The position numbers were made by a program, and so were the translations under genes. Under the pieces are notes generated by a model. The model had not been told where the DNA came from. It was given only the letters and a program-made list of their open reading frames with translations, and made no database searches. A DNA stretch of 64,000 nucleotides, taken from Veillonellales bacterium. GTDB taxonomy: Bacteria; Bacillota; Negativicutes; JAAYSF01. The stretch covers positions 24,339 through 88,338 of the forward strand of contig JBDKTO010000043.1 of assembly GCA_039680175.1 (NCBI GenBank), in the 5' to 3' direction. Positions 1-7,469 of the stretch are shown in pieces (the stretch's first letter is position 1; the number at the start of each line of letters is the position of its first letter).

Positions 1-2
1 TT

Positions 3-584
3 GTCCTGGTAATCGCCACAACCAAATTTTTCTACGGTGCCTGGATAATATTACTATTTATCCCGTTTATGATTTATATCTTTAAAAAAATCCGGTCCCA
101 TTATACCGATATGGCCGATCAGCTGCATCTGCCGGCTGAACAGCTGAACCCTAAGATTTCGACCACACTTCGAACCGGGAAAAACCTGGTTATCGTACCG
201 ATTTCCAGTCCCACCAGCGTTGTGGCTGAAACTCTCAAATATGCGAAATCCATCAGCAAGGACATTATTGCGCTGCATATTGCTACCGACGAAGAAATCG
301 GTCATAAAGTAGAAGAAAAATGGCTGTGCTGGAATCCCGGCATTCGGCTGGTTACCGTCTATTCACCCTACCGTCTTGTGGTTCAGCCGCTTATTGACTA
401 TATCGGCGAGCTGGAAAAAGAAAGACAACCGGAAGATTATATCACAGTGCTGATTGCCGAATTTGAAACCCGTAAATGGTGGCACCGCCTCTTGCATAAT
501 CAAACCGGCTGGATTTTGCGAACCCTGCTTATATTAAAGGAAAATGTTATTGTAACAACCGTTCCCTTCCATTTAAAAAGATAA
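3..584 (+). CDS. APC-family amino acid permease, C-terminal part (5' end outside window)
   Basis: The reading frame is open from the left edge, so only the last 193 residues are visible. It begins with a hydrophobic segment (roughly residues 1-27 of the fragment, ending in YIFKKI), read as the last transmembrane helix of an APC-superfamily permease. It continues into a soluble tail of about 150 residues whose alternating beta/alpha pattern (VIVPISSPTSVV, DIIALHIAT, VTVLIAEF) resembles a universal-stress-protein fold. Permeases of this type with a USP-like tail are common in Firmicutes and usually import amino acids or related cations. Substrate cannot be told from the fragment. The gene runs convergently towards the HD-GYP gene, and I see no clear terminator in the 86 bases between them. 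Confidence 0.7.
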   Translation, partial: VLVIATTKFFYGAWIILLFIPFMIYIFKKIRSHYTDMADQLHLPAEQLNPKISTTLRTGKNLVIVPISSPTSVVAETLKYAKSISKDIIALHIATDEEIGHKVEEKWLCWNPGIRLVTVYSPYRLVVQPLIDYIGELEKERQPEDYITVLIAEFETRKWWHRLLHNQTGWILRTLLILKENVIVTTVPFHLKR

Positions 585-670
585 CCGCCATTGCTCCTTC
601 AGCTATCGTCATAAAGTGGCTACGGAAAATTTGCTTTTTAGACAATGCTAGCCTTCTATTCTTTTAAAAT

Positions 671-1726
671 CTAGTCCACTCCTACAATACGAAGCCCAGC
701 AGTTTGCAAATTGACTAAGGAACCGTTTTGTATACAGACAACCGGTTGGGTAAAATATTTATTGCCGTCGTTAAAAGCGATAATCATCGCCTTTTGTCCA
801 TTGCTTAAGGCCACCTCGCTGCCCACAAGATATTCACGCATATTTTCGAGAAAAACCAGACCAAAATTTGGCTCCAGTCCTTGAAAAATTTGATCTGCTA
901 TAACATCCAAAGCCTCAAACGGCGTCACTTTGCGACGATATGCTCTGTCTGACGTCATCGCATCGTAAATATCCGCAATCGCAATAATCTTTGAATCAGT
1001 ACGGATTTCATGCGCCGCAAGGCCGCAAGGATAGCCGCTGCCGTCCGTTCGCTCATGGTGCTGCAAAATAGTCAGCTTCACCTCCGTTGGAATCTGGGAC
1101 GATTTTTTGACCAACTGATACCCTGTCCGGGGATGGCGCTTAATCACATCAAATTCAGCCGGTGAAAGGCGGCTCGGTTTATCCAGGATTGCTAACGGAA
1201 CGGCCACCTTACCGATATCATGCAGCAATCCGGCTAAGATAATGTTCTTTAGATCTATTCGCCGGTAGCCGCACCATTTGCCCAAAACCCCGGCAACAAC
1301 GGCAACATTTAAGGAATGCTGAAAGGTACTATTACTATGACAGCGTTCTTTATGTAAATAATCCAGAACGCCAACCGTATCGATTAAAAGGCTCACCCGC
1401 TGATCGGCAAGCTCCTGCATTTCGCTAATAGGAACTTCCTGAAATTTTTTAATATGCCGGAAGGCATTGGCAATGTCCTGAATGGTTTCCTGATATACCG
1501 TTAAAAACTCCGCCTCAGTCAGCGTAACACCGGCTGAGTTTTTCTTCCATTTCTCCTTTTCATCCTCAATACAAAGAAAAGGCACTCCCCAATTCCGGAT
1601 TCTTCTGATTTGTGACTGAGTTAACTGAATACCTTGAGCCAGCAGCTTTAAAATACCCTCTCCCCTGATTACGTCCTTTCCCGCCACCATTCCGGGAGAT
1701 AAATCCTTGCTAAAGATTATCTTCAT
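671..1726 (-). CDS. HD-GYP domain cyclic-di-GMP phosphodiesterase
   Basis: A 351-residue cytoplasmic protein without membrane segments. Residues 1-125 form an N-terminal region of the kind often found before HD-GYP domains. Residues 130-320 are the HD-GYP domain, with His137, the HD pair at 169-170 in LLHDIGK, and HHERTDGSGYP at 223-233, so the metal ligands and the GYP signature are intact. Family knowledge says such enzymes hydrolyse c-di-GMP to pGpG or GMP. The start is supported by AGGAGGTG a few bases upstream. The roughly 240-nt leader carries a class I c-di-GMP riboswitch followed by a terminator, so the gene is probably controlled by its own substrate. A short tail of about 30 residues follows the domain. 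Confidence 0.93.
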   Translation of the reverse strand: MKIIFSKDLSPGMVAGKDVIRGEGILKLLAQGIQLTQSQIRRIRNWGVPFLCIEDEKEKWKKNSAGVTLTEAEFLTVYQETIQDIANAFRHIKKFQEVPISEMQELADQRVSLLIDTVGVLDYLHKERCHSNSTFQHSLNVAVVAGVLGKWCGYRRIDLKNIILAGLLHDIGKVAVPLAILDKPSRLSPAEFDVIKRHPRTGYQLVKKSSQIPTEVKLTILQHHERTDGSGYPCGLAAHEIRTDSKIIAIADIYDAMTSDRAYRRKVTPFEALDVIADQIFQGLEPNFGLVFLENMREYLVGSEVALSNGQKAMIIAFNDGNKYFTQPVVCIQNGSLVNLQTAGLRIVGVD

Positions 1727-1811
1727 AAACGCACACCTCCTGACTCAACCTGGGATATAGACTAATTACCCTCTGATTTCAACTGTGCCGTCAAGCAGGA
1801 CAGGAATCGGG

Positions 1812-1843
1812 GGAAAAAAATGCAAGACCCACTACAGGTCTTG
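1812..1843 (-). terminator. Intrinsic terminator of the c-di-GMP riboswitch expression platform
   Basis: On the minus strand CAAGACC, a six-base loop and GGTCTTG form a hairpin followed by a run of seven T. It lies between the riboswitch aptamer and the HD-GYP start codon, as expected for a transcription-terminating expression platform. Confidence 0.85.
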
Positions 1844-1865
1844 TACGAATCCATTCTATCCGACT

Positions 1866-1950
1866 GGACTTTGCAACCTGGCTATCATAGGCTTTCCGCC
1901 TCAGACCCATGGCTTTGCGTCCCTGCCTTTCGACAGGTTTGCCAACTGAT
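1866..1950 (-). promoter_or_regulatory. Class I cyclic-di-GMP riboswitch (GEMM-I) aptamer
   Basis: Read on the minus strand this stretch holds, in order, the conserved blocks of the GEMM-I aptamer: GGCAAACC, a short stem with CGAAAG (tetraloop side), GGGACGCAAAGCC, a second stem starting GGGTCT, and TGATAGCCAGGTTGC at the 3' side. The tetraloop and its receptor-like block are both recognisable. It lies upstream of the HD-GYP gene and is followed by a terminator. Confidence 0.92.
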
Positions 1951-1964
1951 CCCATTATGTAATA

Positions 1965-1992
1965 TTTATACTGTAAATATGTAATTTGTCAA
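1965..1992 (-). promoter_or_regulatory. Sigma-A promoter for the riboswitch/HD-GYP transcript
   Basis: On the minus strand TTGACA (1987-1992) is followed after 16 bases by TATAAA (1965-1970). It lies directly upstream of the c-di-GMP aptamer and downstream of the NRAMP-like gene, so the HD-GYP gene can be transcribed independently of the magnesium pair. Confidence 0.7.
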
Positions 1993-2015
1993 ACCGATGA
2001 TTTTATAGCTGTCGG

Positions 2016-3287
2016 CTACGCCAGTAATCCCATTAACTGATTCATGAAATCCGGAAACAGAGTTGATAACACTAACAGTATTGTTAGAACAATCAGCAAT
2101 ATTGTGAAGGACCAGGAAACCACATTATACCAAGGCGAGTTGGCATATCGGCCCATAATAGTCTTATTACTGGCAATCAAGACCATAAAAATCAGTATAG
2201 GCGGCAGCAGCACCCCGTTGACGACCTGAGATGTCAGCATAACATTATAGAGAGACAAATCCGGCCATAAAACCAATCCGGCTCCCACGATAATCAGCAA
2301 GGTATACAGGCCAAAAAACACCGGCGCTTCTTTAGACGTTTTGCTAACACCATGCTCAAACCCAAAGGCTTCGCAAACCGCGTAAGCCGTACTCAACGGC
2401 AGAATAAAGGCCGCCAGCATGGATGCCCCGAGAAGCCCGAAAGAAAACAGCATACTGGCATACTTGCCGGCCAGCGGTTCCAGTGCAAAGGCCGCATCCT
2501 TCGCCGTTTCAATGGAAATACCGTTGGAATACAGCGTTGCCGCCGTTGCCACAATGATGAAAAAAGCAATCAGCCAAGTAAAAAAGGCACCCATCATCAC
2601 GTCCCAAAAGGTGAACCGATAGTCTTTCGCCGTAATTCCCTTATCCACCACCGACGCCTGAACATAAAACTGACCCCAGGGTGTGATTGTGGTTCCAATC
2701 ACACCGATTGCCATCATCAAAAACTCTGCATCGCCGGAAAAAGTCGGGGTTACCGATGCGGTTAAAACTTGTTCCCAGGGAGGATTAACAATAATGCCGG
2801 ATATTACATAACTCAAAAAAGTTGCACATAGCGCCAAAAAAATTTTTTCGATCCGGGAATAATCAGCTTTTAGCACCAGCCACCAAATCACCAGCGACAT
2901 GATAGGTACGGAAATATATTTGCTTACGCCGAAAATTTCAAAACTGGTCGCGATCCCGGAAAACTCGGAAGCTGTCGTACCAATATTAGCGATTAATAAC
3001 ACACTCATAGCAAAAAAAGTCCATTTTACACCAAACAGTTCGCGAATCAAATCCGACAATCCCTGCCCGGTAACCGCCCCCGTCCGGGCCGAAATTTCCT
3101 GAGCAATGGCCAGACAAACACTGCTGACAAACATGGTAAAGAGCAAAGCATAGCCATATTTTGCCCCGGCAGCGGCATAGGTGGCAATGCCGCCTGCATC
3201 ATTATCGGCAAAAGCCGTCACAATGCCCGGACCCATGACAGCCAAAAACAGCCCGAGACGGTTGCGCATATTCTTGAGCATAGTCAT
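2016..3287 (-). CDS. NRAMP-related magnesium importer (NMT type)
   Basis: A 423-residue membrane protein with about 11 hydrophobic segments and the NRAMP/SLC11 fold. Classical Mn/Fe NRAMPs carry DPGN in helix 1 and an Ile-Met-Pro-His motif in helix 6. Here helix 1 reads DNDAGG (28-33) and helix 6 reads TTITPWGQFY (199-208), so the soft-metal-binding Met is replaced by Thr202 and the His by Trp204. Loss of that Met is the hallmark of the NRAMP-related magnesium transporters described from clostridia and Eggerthella. The gene follows three bases after the MgtE-like sensor gene, and both lie behind an M-box. Magnesium as substrate is therefore inferred from residues plus riboswitch. Manganese transport is the alternative and would be annotated by default. 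Confidence 0.85.
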   Translation of the reverse strand: MTMLKNMRNRLGLFLAVMGPGIVTAFADNDAGGIATYAAAGAKYGYALLFTMFVSSVCLAIAQEISARTGAVTGQGLSDLIRELFGVKWTFFAMSVLLIANIGTTASEFSGIATSFEIFGVSKYISVPIMSLVIWWLVLKADYSRIEKIFLALCATFLSYVISGIIVNPPWEQVLTASVTPTFSGDAEFLMMAIGVIGTTITPWGQFYVQASVVDKGITAKDYRFTFWDVMMGAFFTWLIAFFIIVATAATLYSNGISIETAKDAAFALEPLAGKYASMLFSFGLLGASMLAAFILPLSTAYAVCEAFGFEHGVSKTSKEAPVFFGLYTLLIIVGAGLVLWPDLSLYNVMLTSQVVNGVLLPPILIFMVLIASNKTIMGRYANSPWYNVVSWSFTILLIVLTILLVLSTLFPDFMNQLMGLLA

Positions 3288-3290
3288 ATG

Positions 3291-4583
3291 CTACCGCCCC
3301 CTTCCGGCCATCTTGCTGAGGGCAAACCATGAATACGTATCCAGCTTACCGCGTTCCGGCAGCATAATATCCAAGACATCATCAACCGTAACGATACCCA
3401 GCATCGCATTTTCCTCATCCACAACCGGAACAGCCAAAAGTCCGTATTTATTGATAACATCGGCAACCCTGTGGTAGTCGTCCTGAGCCTGTACCACCGC
3501 TACTTTCATATGCATCAATTCCTGCAGCATACTTTGGGGCGCAGCCACAATCAATTCCCGCAAAGATAATACTCCCTGCAATTCTTTTCCTTCTTCGCCC
3601 ACATACAAGTAGTAAATGGTCTCCGCCTCCGGCGCCAATTTTCGCAGTTGATTAATTGCCTCTTCGGCTGTAATATGAGGCGAGAGCAAGATAAATTCCG
3701 TCGTCATTAAAGCTCCGGCCGTACCTTCTTCATACTGCATTAATTCCCGGACATCATCAGCGTCGTCGGCTTCCATCAGCTTCAGCAAACCCTCCGATTT
3801 TTTTGCTGACAATTCGCCCAGAATATCGGCAGCCTCATCCGGCGGCATTTCCTCCAGGAAGTCAGATGCCCGCTGTTCATCCATTTGCTCAATGATTTCA
3901 ACTTGTGTATCCAATTCCATTTCTGCCAGAGCATCAATGGCCTGCTGATCATCCAAATTCTCAATAAAGTCCGCACGTCGCTTGTAATCCATTTCCTCCA
4001 GCAAATCGGCAACATCAGCCGGGTGAAGTTCATTTAACTGCTGCCGCTCCCGATTCAACTGCAGATTGGAATTCCAGCTTTCCAGCGGTTTAATATACTG
4101 CCAGCCAAGCAGATTCTGCTTATAGCTTTTAAACAAAAATTCCAGGCCAAGCCGCCGGAACAACCCTCTTACGCCAATATCCACCGCCACTAATACCATG
4201 CGCTGACGTTTATCCTGAGCAATCCAAGATAAGGTGATATCATTGACCCGAACCATGCGGGAACCTTTTAAATCAATAATTTGCTTATCCAGCAGCCATT
4301 TACTGATATAAATGTCACTTTCCCGCAATGGAACAGTCCTCTCGACAAAGAACTGTCCGGACAACTGAACTTTCTGCCTATCGCACTGTCCAACCTGCTC
4401 AATGGGGATCAATTCATGGATTTTTTTTGCATATTTAACGCCAACTACCTGAGGATAAGCGCCATCCCAATTGACTGCCATATCCTTTACCTTGCCAATA
4501 CGCTGCCCCATAGTATCATAAATCGGCTTTCCCAGAAGCTGGCTGAAATAAAATTCGCCTAAAACCTTTACCCCATTCACCAC
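3291..4583 (-). CDS. Soluble PRC-barrel / MgtE_N / CBS protein, likely Mg2+ sensor partner of the NRAMP-like importer
   Basis: A 430-residue protein with no membrane segment. Two PRC-barrel-like repeats occupy about residues 8-165. An MgtE N-terminal domain follows (about 195-300, repeated LLEEMD, FLEEMPPDEAADIL). Then comes a CBS pair (about 300-420) that opens with EEGTAGALMTTEF, matching the MgtE signature before its CBS domains. In MgtE channels the N and CBS domains bind cytosolic Mg2+ and gate the pore. Here the channel domain is absent, and an NRAMP-like transporter is encoded three bases downstream instead. The start is GTG behind AAGGAGGAG, with a second GTG next to it. It is the first gene behind the M-box. 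I infer a regulatory subunit; direct evidence of interaction cannot be read from sequence. Confidence 0.85.
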   Translation of the reverse strand: MVNGVKVLGEFYFSQLLGKPIYDTMGQRIGKVKDMAVNWDGAYPQVVGVKYAKKIHELIPIEQVGQCDRQKVQLSGQFFVERTVPLRESDIYISKWLLDKQIIDLKGSRMVRVNDITLSWIAQDKRQRMVLVAVDIGVRGLFRRLGLEFLFKSYKQNLLGWQYIKPLESWNSNLQLNRERQQLNELHPADVADLLEEMDYKRRADFIENLDDQQAIDALAEMELDTQVEIIEQMDEQRASDFLEEMPPDEAADILGELSAKKSEGLLKLMEADDADDVRELMQYEEGTAGALMTTEFILLSPHITAEEAINQLRKLAPEAETIYYLYVGEEGKELQGVLSLRELIVAAPQSMLQELMHMKVAVVQAQDDYHRVADVINKYGLLAVPVVDEENAMLGIVTVDDVLDIMLPERGKLDTYSWFALSKMAGRGR

Positions 4584-4752
4584 TACTCCTCCTTATTATC
4601 CCGGAATCCGTCTGCTGCTAACAGCCATGCCGACCATCCCGGAAATATATTCACACTGCATAAACTGCCCTCAGGACCGGAATCCATCAAACCACCTCCC
4701 ATTTTATACCGGTATCTTTCCCGGAATTTTCATCTAAAATTTACAGACACAA

Positions 4753-4787
4753 CAAAAAGGCCTTCTATTCTTCACAGAAGGTCTTTG
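4753..4787 (-). terminator. Terminator of the M-box expression platform
   Basis: On the minus strand AAAGACCTTCT and AGAAGGCCTTT form a hairpin with a nine-base loop, running into TTTTTGTT. It lies between the aptamer and the first gene, about 170 bases before the GTG start. Confidence 0.85.
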
Positions 4788-4794
4788 CATGCCG

Positions 4795-4975
4795 CATACT
4801 GTTCGGACCTCCCACTCGTTGAGCTTTGGCACTGCATAACGTAGAGTATGGAACCGTCCCTCAGCCACCTTAAGTAAAACCTTAATCCGGTAATACCTGT
4901 TCTACCCATTGGCGTCTTTCGACGTTTCCGGGCAGTGGCCTGTGTTCACGCAGGAGCCTCACCTAACAGAGATGT
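4795..4975 (-). promoter_or_regulatory. M-box (ykoK-type) magnesium riboswitch
   Basis: Minus-strand sequence contains the strongly conserved M-box core. TTAGGTGAGGCTCCT is followed by GGCCACTGCCCGG, then AAACGTCGAAAGACGCCAAT and GGGT. The rest of the element reads into a long helix ending beside a terminator hairpin. Known M-boxes bind Mg2+ and terminate transcription when Mg2+ is plentiful. Here the element precedes the MgtE-like sensor and the NRAMP-like importer. Confidence 0.95.
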
Positions 4976-4989
4976 ATTGATTTCTTTTT

Positions 4990-5019
4990 ATTATATGCCA
5001 CCAAACCTGATTTAGTCAA
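4990..5019 (-). promoter_or_regulatory. Promoter of the M-box transcript
   Basis: On the minus strand TTGACT (5014-5019), an 18-base spacer and TATAAT (4990-4995) stand just upstream of the M-box aptamer. Confidence 0.7.
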
Positions 5020-5063
5020 TAAATCCTGAATTTCTTAACAAAAATTTTACTCTAGCTGACCTT

Positions 5064-5426
5064 TCAATGTTCTCCGCCAAGAATGGCGCCAACAATTACA
5101 CCGGCAAAGAAACTGTCAAATCCTTCGTCACCATTGTCATGATGCCAATGATACCAATCTCTCCATTCATGCGCATGTCTTTCCTGCCAATCCCGATCAC
5201 CATCATGTTCGTGCCATTCCCGATCATGCCCCCTCCATTCCCGGTCATGATCTCTCCATTGTTTATCATGATTCTCCCCCCATCGTTGATCATGATCAGC
5301 CCAATGCGGACCATGTTCCGGGGGCGCAAACTGAGGATCGCGATGTGGATAAGCATATACTCCTGAAGCCCCTATCCCACTAAATAGAAATGCTGCTAAC
5401 ACTAGAGTACCCAGTGCCTTTTTCAT
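5064..5426 (-). CDS. Secreted His/Asp/Trp-rich small protein of unknown function
   Basis: A 120-residue protein with a clear signal peptide (positive MKK, hydrophobic core, cleavage near VYA-YP at about residue 26). The mature part is extremely rich in His, Asp, Trp and Arg, with a degenerate repeat of about eight residues (DHDREWRGHDREWHEHDGD). A hydrophobic Gly-rich end (FFAGVIVGAILGG) follows. The start is preceded by GAGGGGGGAT. The composition suggests metal or water binding outside the cytoplasm, and the C-terminal stretch could touch a membrane. I do not recognise a family. It is divergent from the other odd small gene at 5698, with a 271-base spacer between them in which I could not fix a promoter. 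Confidence 0.75.
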   Translation of the reverse strand: MKKALGTLVLAAFLFSGIGASGVYAYPHRDPQFAPPEHGPHWADHDQRWGENHDKQWRDHDREWRGHDREWHEHDGDRDWQERHAHEWRDWYHWHHDNGDEGFDSFFAGVIVGAILGGEH

Positions 5427-5697
5427 GTTAAATCCCCCCTCTATTTCTTGTTTTTATTGTAATTGGTAAATGTGACAAATTTATGACGAAAATCTCCTGA
5501 ATAAATAAAAGCTCTTCCCCCCGATATCTCGATAGAAGATTACATTAATTCCGAAATTCTAGGCATTACTATGGGACGAATTCTTTAAATAAAGGGATAT
5601 TTTACCCGCACAAACAGGCAAAAGTTCAAAAAACAATTAGGAACTCTTCCCGCGCGTTTTACGTAAAATATACTAAAACGGAAAGGAGAATATTATT

Positions 5698-5931
5698 ATG
5701 TGGCGTAATTATGTTATAGGCTATAATGGACCTGGCGGCTACTGCAATTGTTACAAATACCAAGGTGGCGCTACTTGCCATTGTTACGGTGGAGGAGGCT
5801 ATGGTTACCATCCTTGGTACCATCCCTGGTACCATCCCTGGTATGGTTACGGTTGGCATCAACCGCACTGGTATGGCTATGGATGGCAACCGCATAGCCC
5901 CAGACCTCGTCGTCCCGGATATATGTATTAG
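5698..5931 (+). CDS. Gly/Tyr/His/Trp-rich small protein, possibly spore coat or surface
   Basis: A 77-residue protein starting at ATG behind AAGGAG. There is no signal peptide. The N-terminal third carries four Cys (YCNCY, CHCYG), and the centre has tandem copies of YHPW followed by YGYGW repeats. The tail is RPRRPGYMY. Such Tyr/Gly/His-rich, low-complexity proteins are typical of spore coat or exosporium components in Bacilli and Clostridia, but no family signature is present and the assignment is only by composition. It is not followed by a clear terminator; the 5932-6122 gap holds nothing else I can name. Confidence 0.65.
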   Translation: MWRNYVIGYNGPGGYCNCYKYQGGATCHCYGGGGYGYHPWYHPWYHPWYGYGWHQPHWYGYGWQPHSPRPRRPGYMY

Positions 5932-6122
5932 TTATTAAATAAATCTGACGCCGCCTTAGGCAATAAAGATACTTTGCGGGGAGACAGCTGGTTTGCGCCG
6001 TCTCTTATTCTGAAAGCCGTCCCGTCCGGCCCAAGACAGTGTCAGCGGCCGGATCACGGGGCACAACAGTTCCCATAATTCAAGCGAAACCAGCTGCGGC
6101 GCAGCAAGCTCCCTATTCATGC

Positions 6123-6159
6123 AAAAAAGCCTCCAAGGATAAAATCCCTGGAAGCCTTA
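6123..6159 (-). terminator. Terminator of the tRNA operon
   Basis: On the minus strand GGCTTCCAGGGA and TCCTTGGAGGC pair around a short A/T loop and run into TTTTTTGC. It lies just downstream of tRNA-Leu. Confidence 0.85.
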
Positions 6160-6167
6160 TATTACAA

Positions 6168-6253
6168 TGGTGCGGGAGACAGGAATTGAACCTGCACGCC
6201 TTGCGGCGCTAGATCCTAAGTCTAGTGCGTCTGCCAGTTCCGCCACTCCCGCA
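6168..6253 (-). tRNA. tRNA-Leu(UAG), CCA encoded
   Basis: The minus strand folds into a class II tRNA of 86 nt with acceptor TGCGGGA/TCCCGCA, anticodon loop CTTAGGA (anticodon TAG), a long variable arm and T-loop GGTTCAATTCC. The 3' CCA is genomic. It is the last gene of a four-tRNA operon. Confidence 0.95.
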
Positions 6254-6264
6254 ATATAAACAAA

Positions 6265-6340
6265 TGGTGACCCACGTTGGATTCGAACCAACGACACCCT
6301 GATTAAAAGTCAGGTGCTCTACCAACTGAGCTAGTAGGTC
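6265..6340 (-). tRNA. tRNA-Lys(UUU), CCA encoded
   Basis: A 76-nt cloverleaf with acceptor GACCTAC/GTGGGTC, anticodon loop CTTTTAA (anticodon TTT) and T-loop GGTTCGAATCC, with genomic CCA. Confidence 0.95.
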
Positions 6341-6348
6341 ATAATTAA

Positions 6349-6424
6349 TGGCTGGGGCGGCTGGATTCGAACCAACGCATGCAGGAGTCAAAGTCCTGTG
6401 CCTTACCGACTTGGCTACGCCCCA
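6349..6424 (-). tRNA. tRNA-Gln(UUG), CCA encoded
   Basis: A 76-nt cloverleaf with acceptor TGGGGCG/CGCCCCA, anticodon loop CTTTGAC (anticodon TTG), discriminator G and genomic CCA. Confidence 0.95.
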
Positions 6425-6453
6425 ACATAAAAATAAATATGCAATTGAAAATT

Positions 6454-6530
6454 TGGGGTGACTGGAGGGTCTCGAACCCTCGAATACCGGAGCCACAATC
6501 CGGCGTGTTAACCGCTTCACCACAGCCACC
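6454..6530 (-). tRNA. tRNA-His(GUG), CCA encoded
   Basis: A 77-nt cloverleaf with the extra G at -1 facing C73, acceptor GTGGCTG/CAGTCAC, and anticodon loop TTGTGGC (anticodon GTG). It is the first gene of the operon. Confidence 0.95.
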
Positions 6531-6558
6531 ATATGTTTTCTTGCCTGCGACACAAATT

Positions 6559-6587
6559 ATTGTATCATAGCCTTAGTTTTATGTCAA
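6559..6587 (-). promoter_or_regulatory. Sigma-A promoter of the tRNA operon
   Basis: On the minus strand TTGACA (6582-6587), a 17-base spacer and TACAAT (6559-6564) lie about 30 bases before tRNA-His. Confidence 0.85.
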
Positions 6588-6763
6588 GCATTGAAACACA
6601 CAACAAATAGTAGAATATTACTTTTGACCGGTTAATAAAAAGCCGGCTATATGAATTAAATCTGTGAGTAGAAACCGAAAAACTTCTCAAATAGGATGAA
6701 TGATCTATTATGAGAGGTTTTGATATATCTGAAAGCAATACTGTACAAAAGACAAGAATATAC

Positions 6764-6792
6764 TTGTATTTATAGTTTACCTGGTATACAAT
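6764..6792 (+). promoter_or_regulatory. Promoter with MarR-type operator for the first marR gene
   Basis: TTGTAT (6764-6769) and TACAAT (6787-6792) are 17 bases apart. The imperfect palindrome GTTTACCTGGTATAC (6775-6789) fills the spacer and runs into the -10 box. A repressor bound there would block polymerase, so autoregulation is likely. The same palindrome recurs across the next 5 kb. Confidence 0.7.
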
Positions 6793-6843
6793 ATATTTAT
6801 AAAGAAAAACTGCACCATTTATCAGCTAAAAAGGAGTTTTAGA

Positions 6844-7302
6844 ATGGGTAACCAGAGCGAGAGTGTAATTGAAATCATGACGCGCATTATTAATAAAGCA
6901 TCCTCTCTCATGACAGAACCGCGTCATTTTGGGAGCGAAGCTGTGCTGTATGCCTCCGAAATTCACATGCTGGATGTCATCGGCAGAAACCCTGGAATTA
7001 ACGTAACAGAAATCGCCGATAAGCTTGGCATTACAAAAGGAGCCGTCCCGAAAATAATTCGCAAACTCATGGAGAAAGAGCTAATTTGCCGCTACCAAAT
7101 AAAAGACAATAAAAAAATGGTCCTGTTTAACCTTACCGACAAAGGGCGTATTGCTTATCAATGTCATATAGGGTGGCACCAAAAATTTGACAATGGCATT
7201 ATCAAAAAACTCGATTCCCTGGATGAGTCCAACCTTCTTTTTTTACATGCCATTATGACTGATATTGAACAATATATCGATAAAATAAAAAATGCACCAT
7301 AA
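6844..7302 (+). CDS. MarR-family transcriptional regulator (paralogue 1)
   Basis: A 152-residue winged-helix protein. The helix-turn-helix lies at about residues 55-80 (VTEIADKLGITKGAVPKIIR) and the wing near 85-105. The terminal helices form the dimer interface typical of MarR. It is the same length as, and clearly similar to, the regulator at 10369; the core after EIH can be aligned without gaps. It sits behind a promoter carrying the shared palindrome and upstream of an EmrA/EmrB-type pump, so it most likely represses itself and the pump and responds to a small toxic ligand. The start is preceded by AAAAGGAG. The ligand is unknown. Confidence 0.9.
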   Translation: MGNQSESVIEIMTRIINKASSLMTEPRHFGSEAVLYASEIHMLDVIGRNPGINVTEIADKLGITKGAVPKIIRKLMEKELICRYQIKDNKKMVLFNLTDKGRIAYQCHIGWHQKFDNGIIKKLDSLDESNLLFLHAIMTDIEQYIDKIKNAP

Positions 7303-7315
7303 CCATAACAATAGC

Positions 7316-7346
7316 ACCAAAGTGTTTACTTAGTAAACACTTTGGT
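7316..7346 (+). repeat. 31-bp perfect inverted repeat between marR and pump genes
   Basis: ACCAAAGTGTTTAC and GTAAACACTTTGGT flank a three-base centre (TTA). The core GTTTACTTAGTAAAC is a variant of the local operator (CTTAG instead of CCTGG). The repeat also follows the marR stop by 14 bases, so it could act as a terminator hairpin, although the loop is tight and the downstream T-run short. Confidence 0.6.
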
Positions 7347-7412
7347 ATTTCTTAACCTCAGGTAAAATTAACCTGCTGCTATTGCGGCTATACCATTGTT
7401 TATTTTCCCTTT

Positions 7413-7433
7413 AAAGTTTACCAGGTAAACTTT
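7413..7433 (+). promoter_or_regulatory. Perfect MarR-type operator before the EmrA-like gene
   Basis: GTTTACCAGGTAAAC (7416-7430) is a perfect palindrome around a central base, extended by AAA and TTT to 21 bp. It lies 37 bases before the adaptor start codon and is the best-conserved copy of the local operator. Confidence 0.75.
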
Positions 7434-7469
7434 ATGAATCTTACATTGAATATGAGGAGTGATAAAAAT

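Noticed and set aside
2016..3287. Annotation as manganese/iron transporter MntH
   Set aside because: The helix-6 Met and His typical of Mn/Fe NRAMPs are replaced and the operon is controlled by a magnesium riboswitch, so a magnesium role fits better.
6209..6553. 114-codon minus-strand frame across the tRNA cluster
   Set aside because: It reads through four tRNA genes and is therefore not a protein gene.
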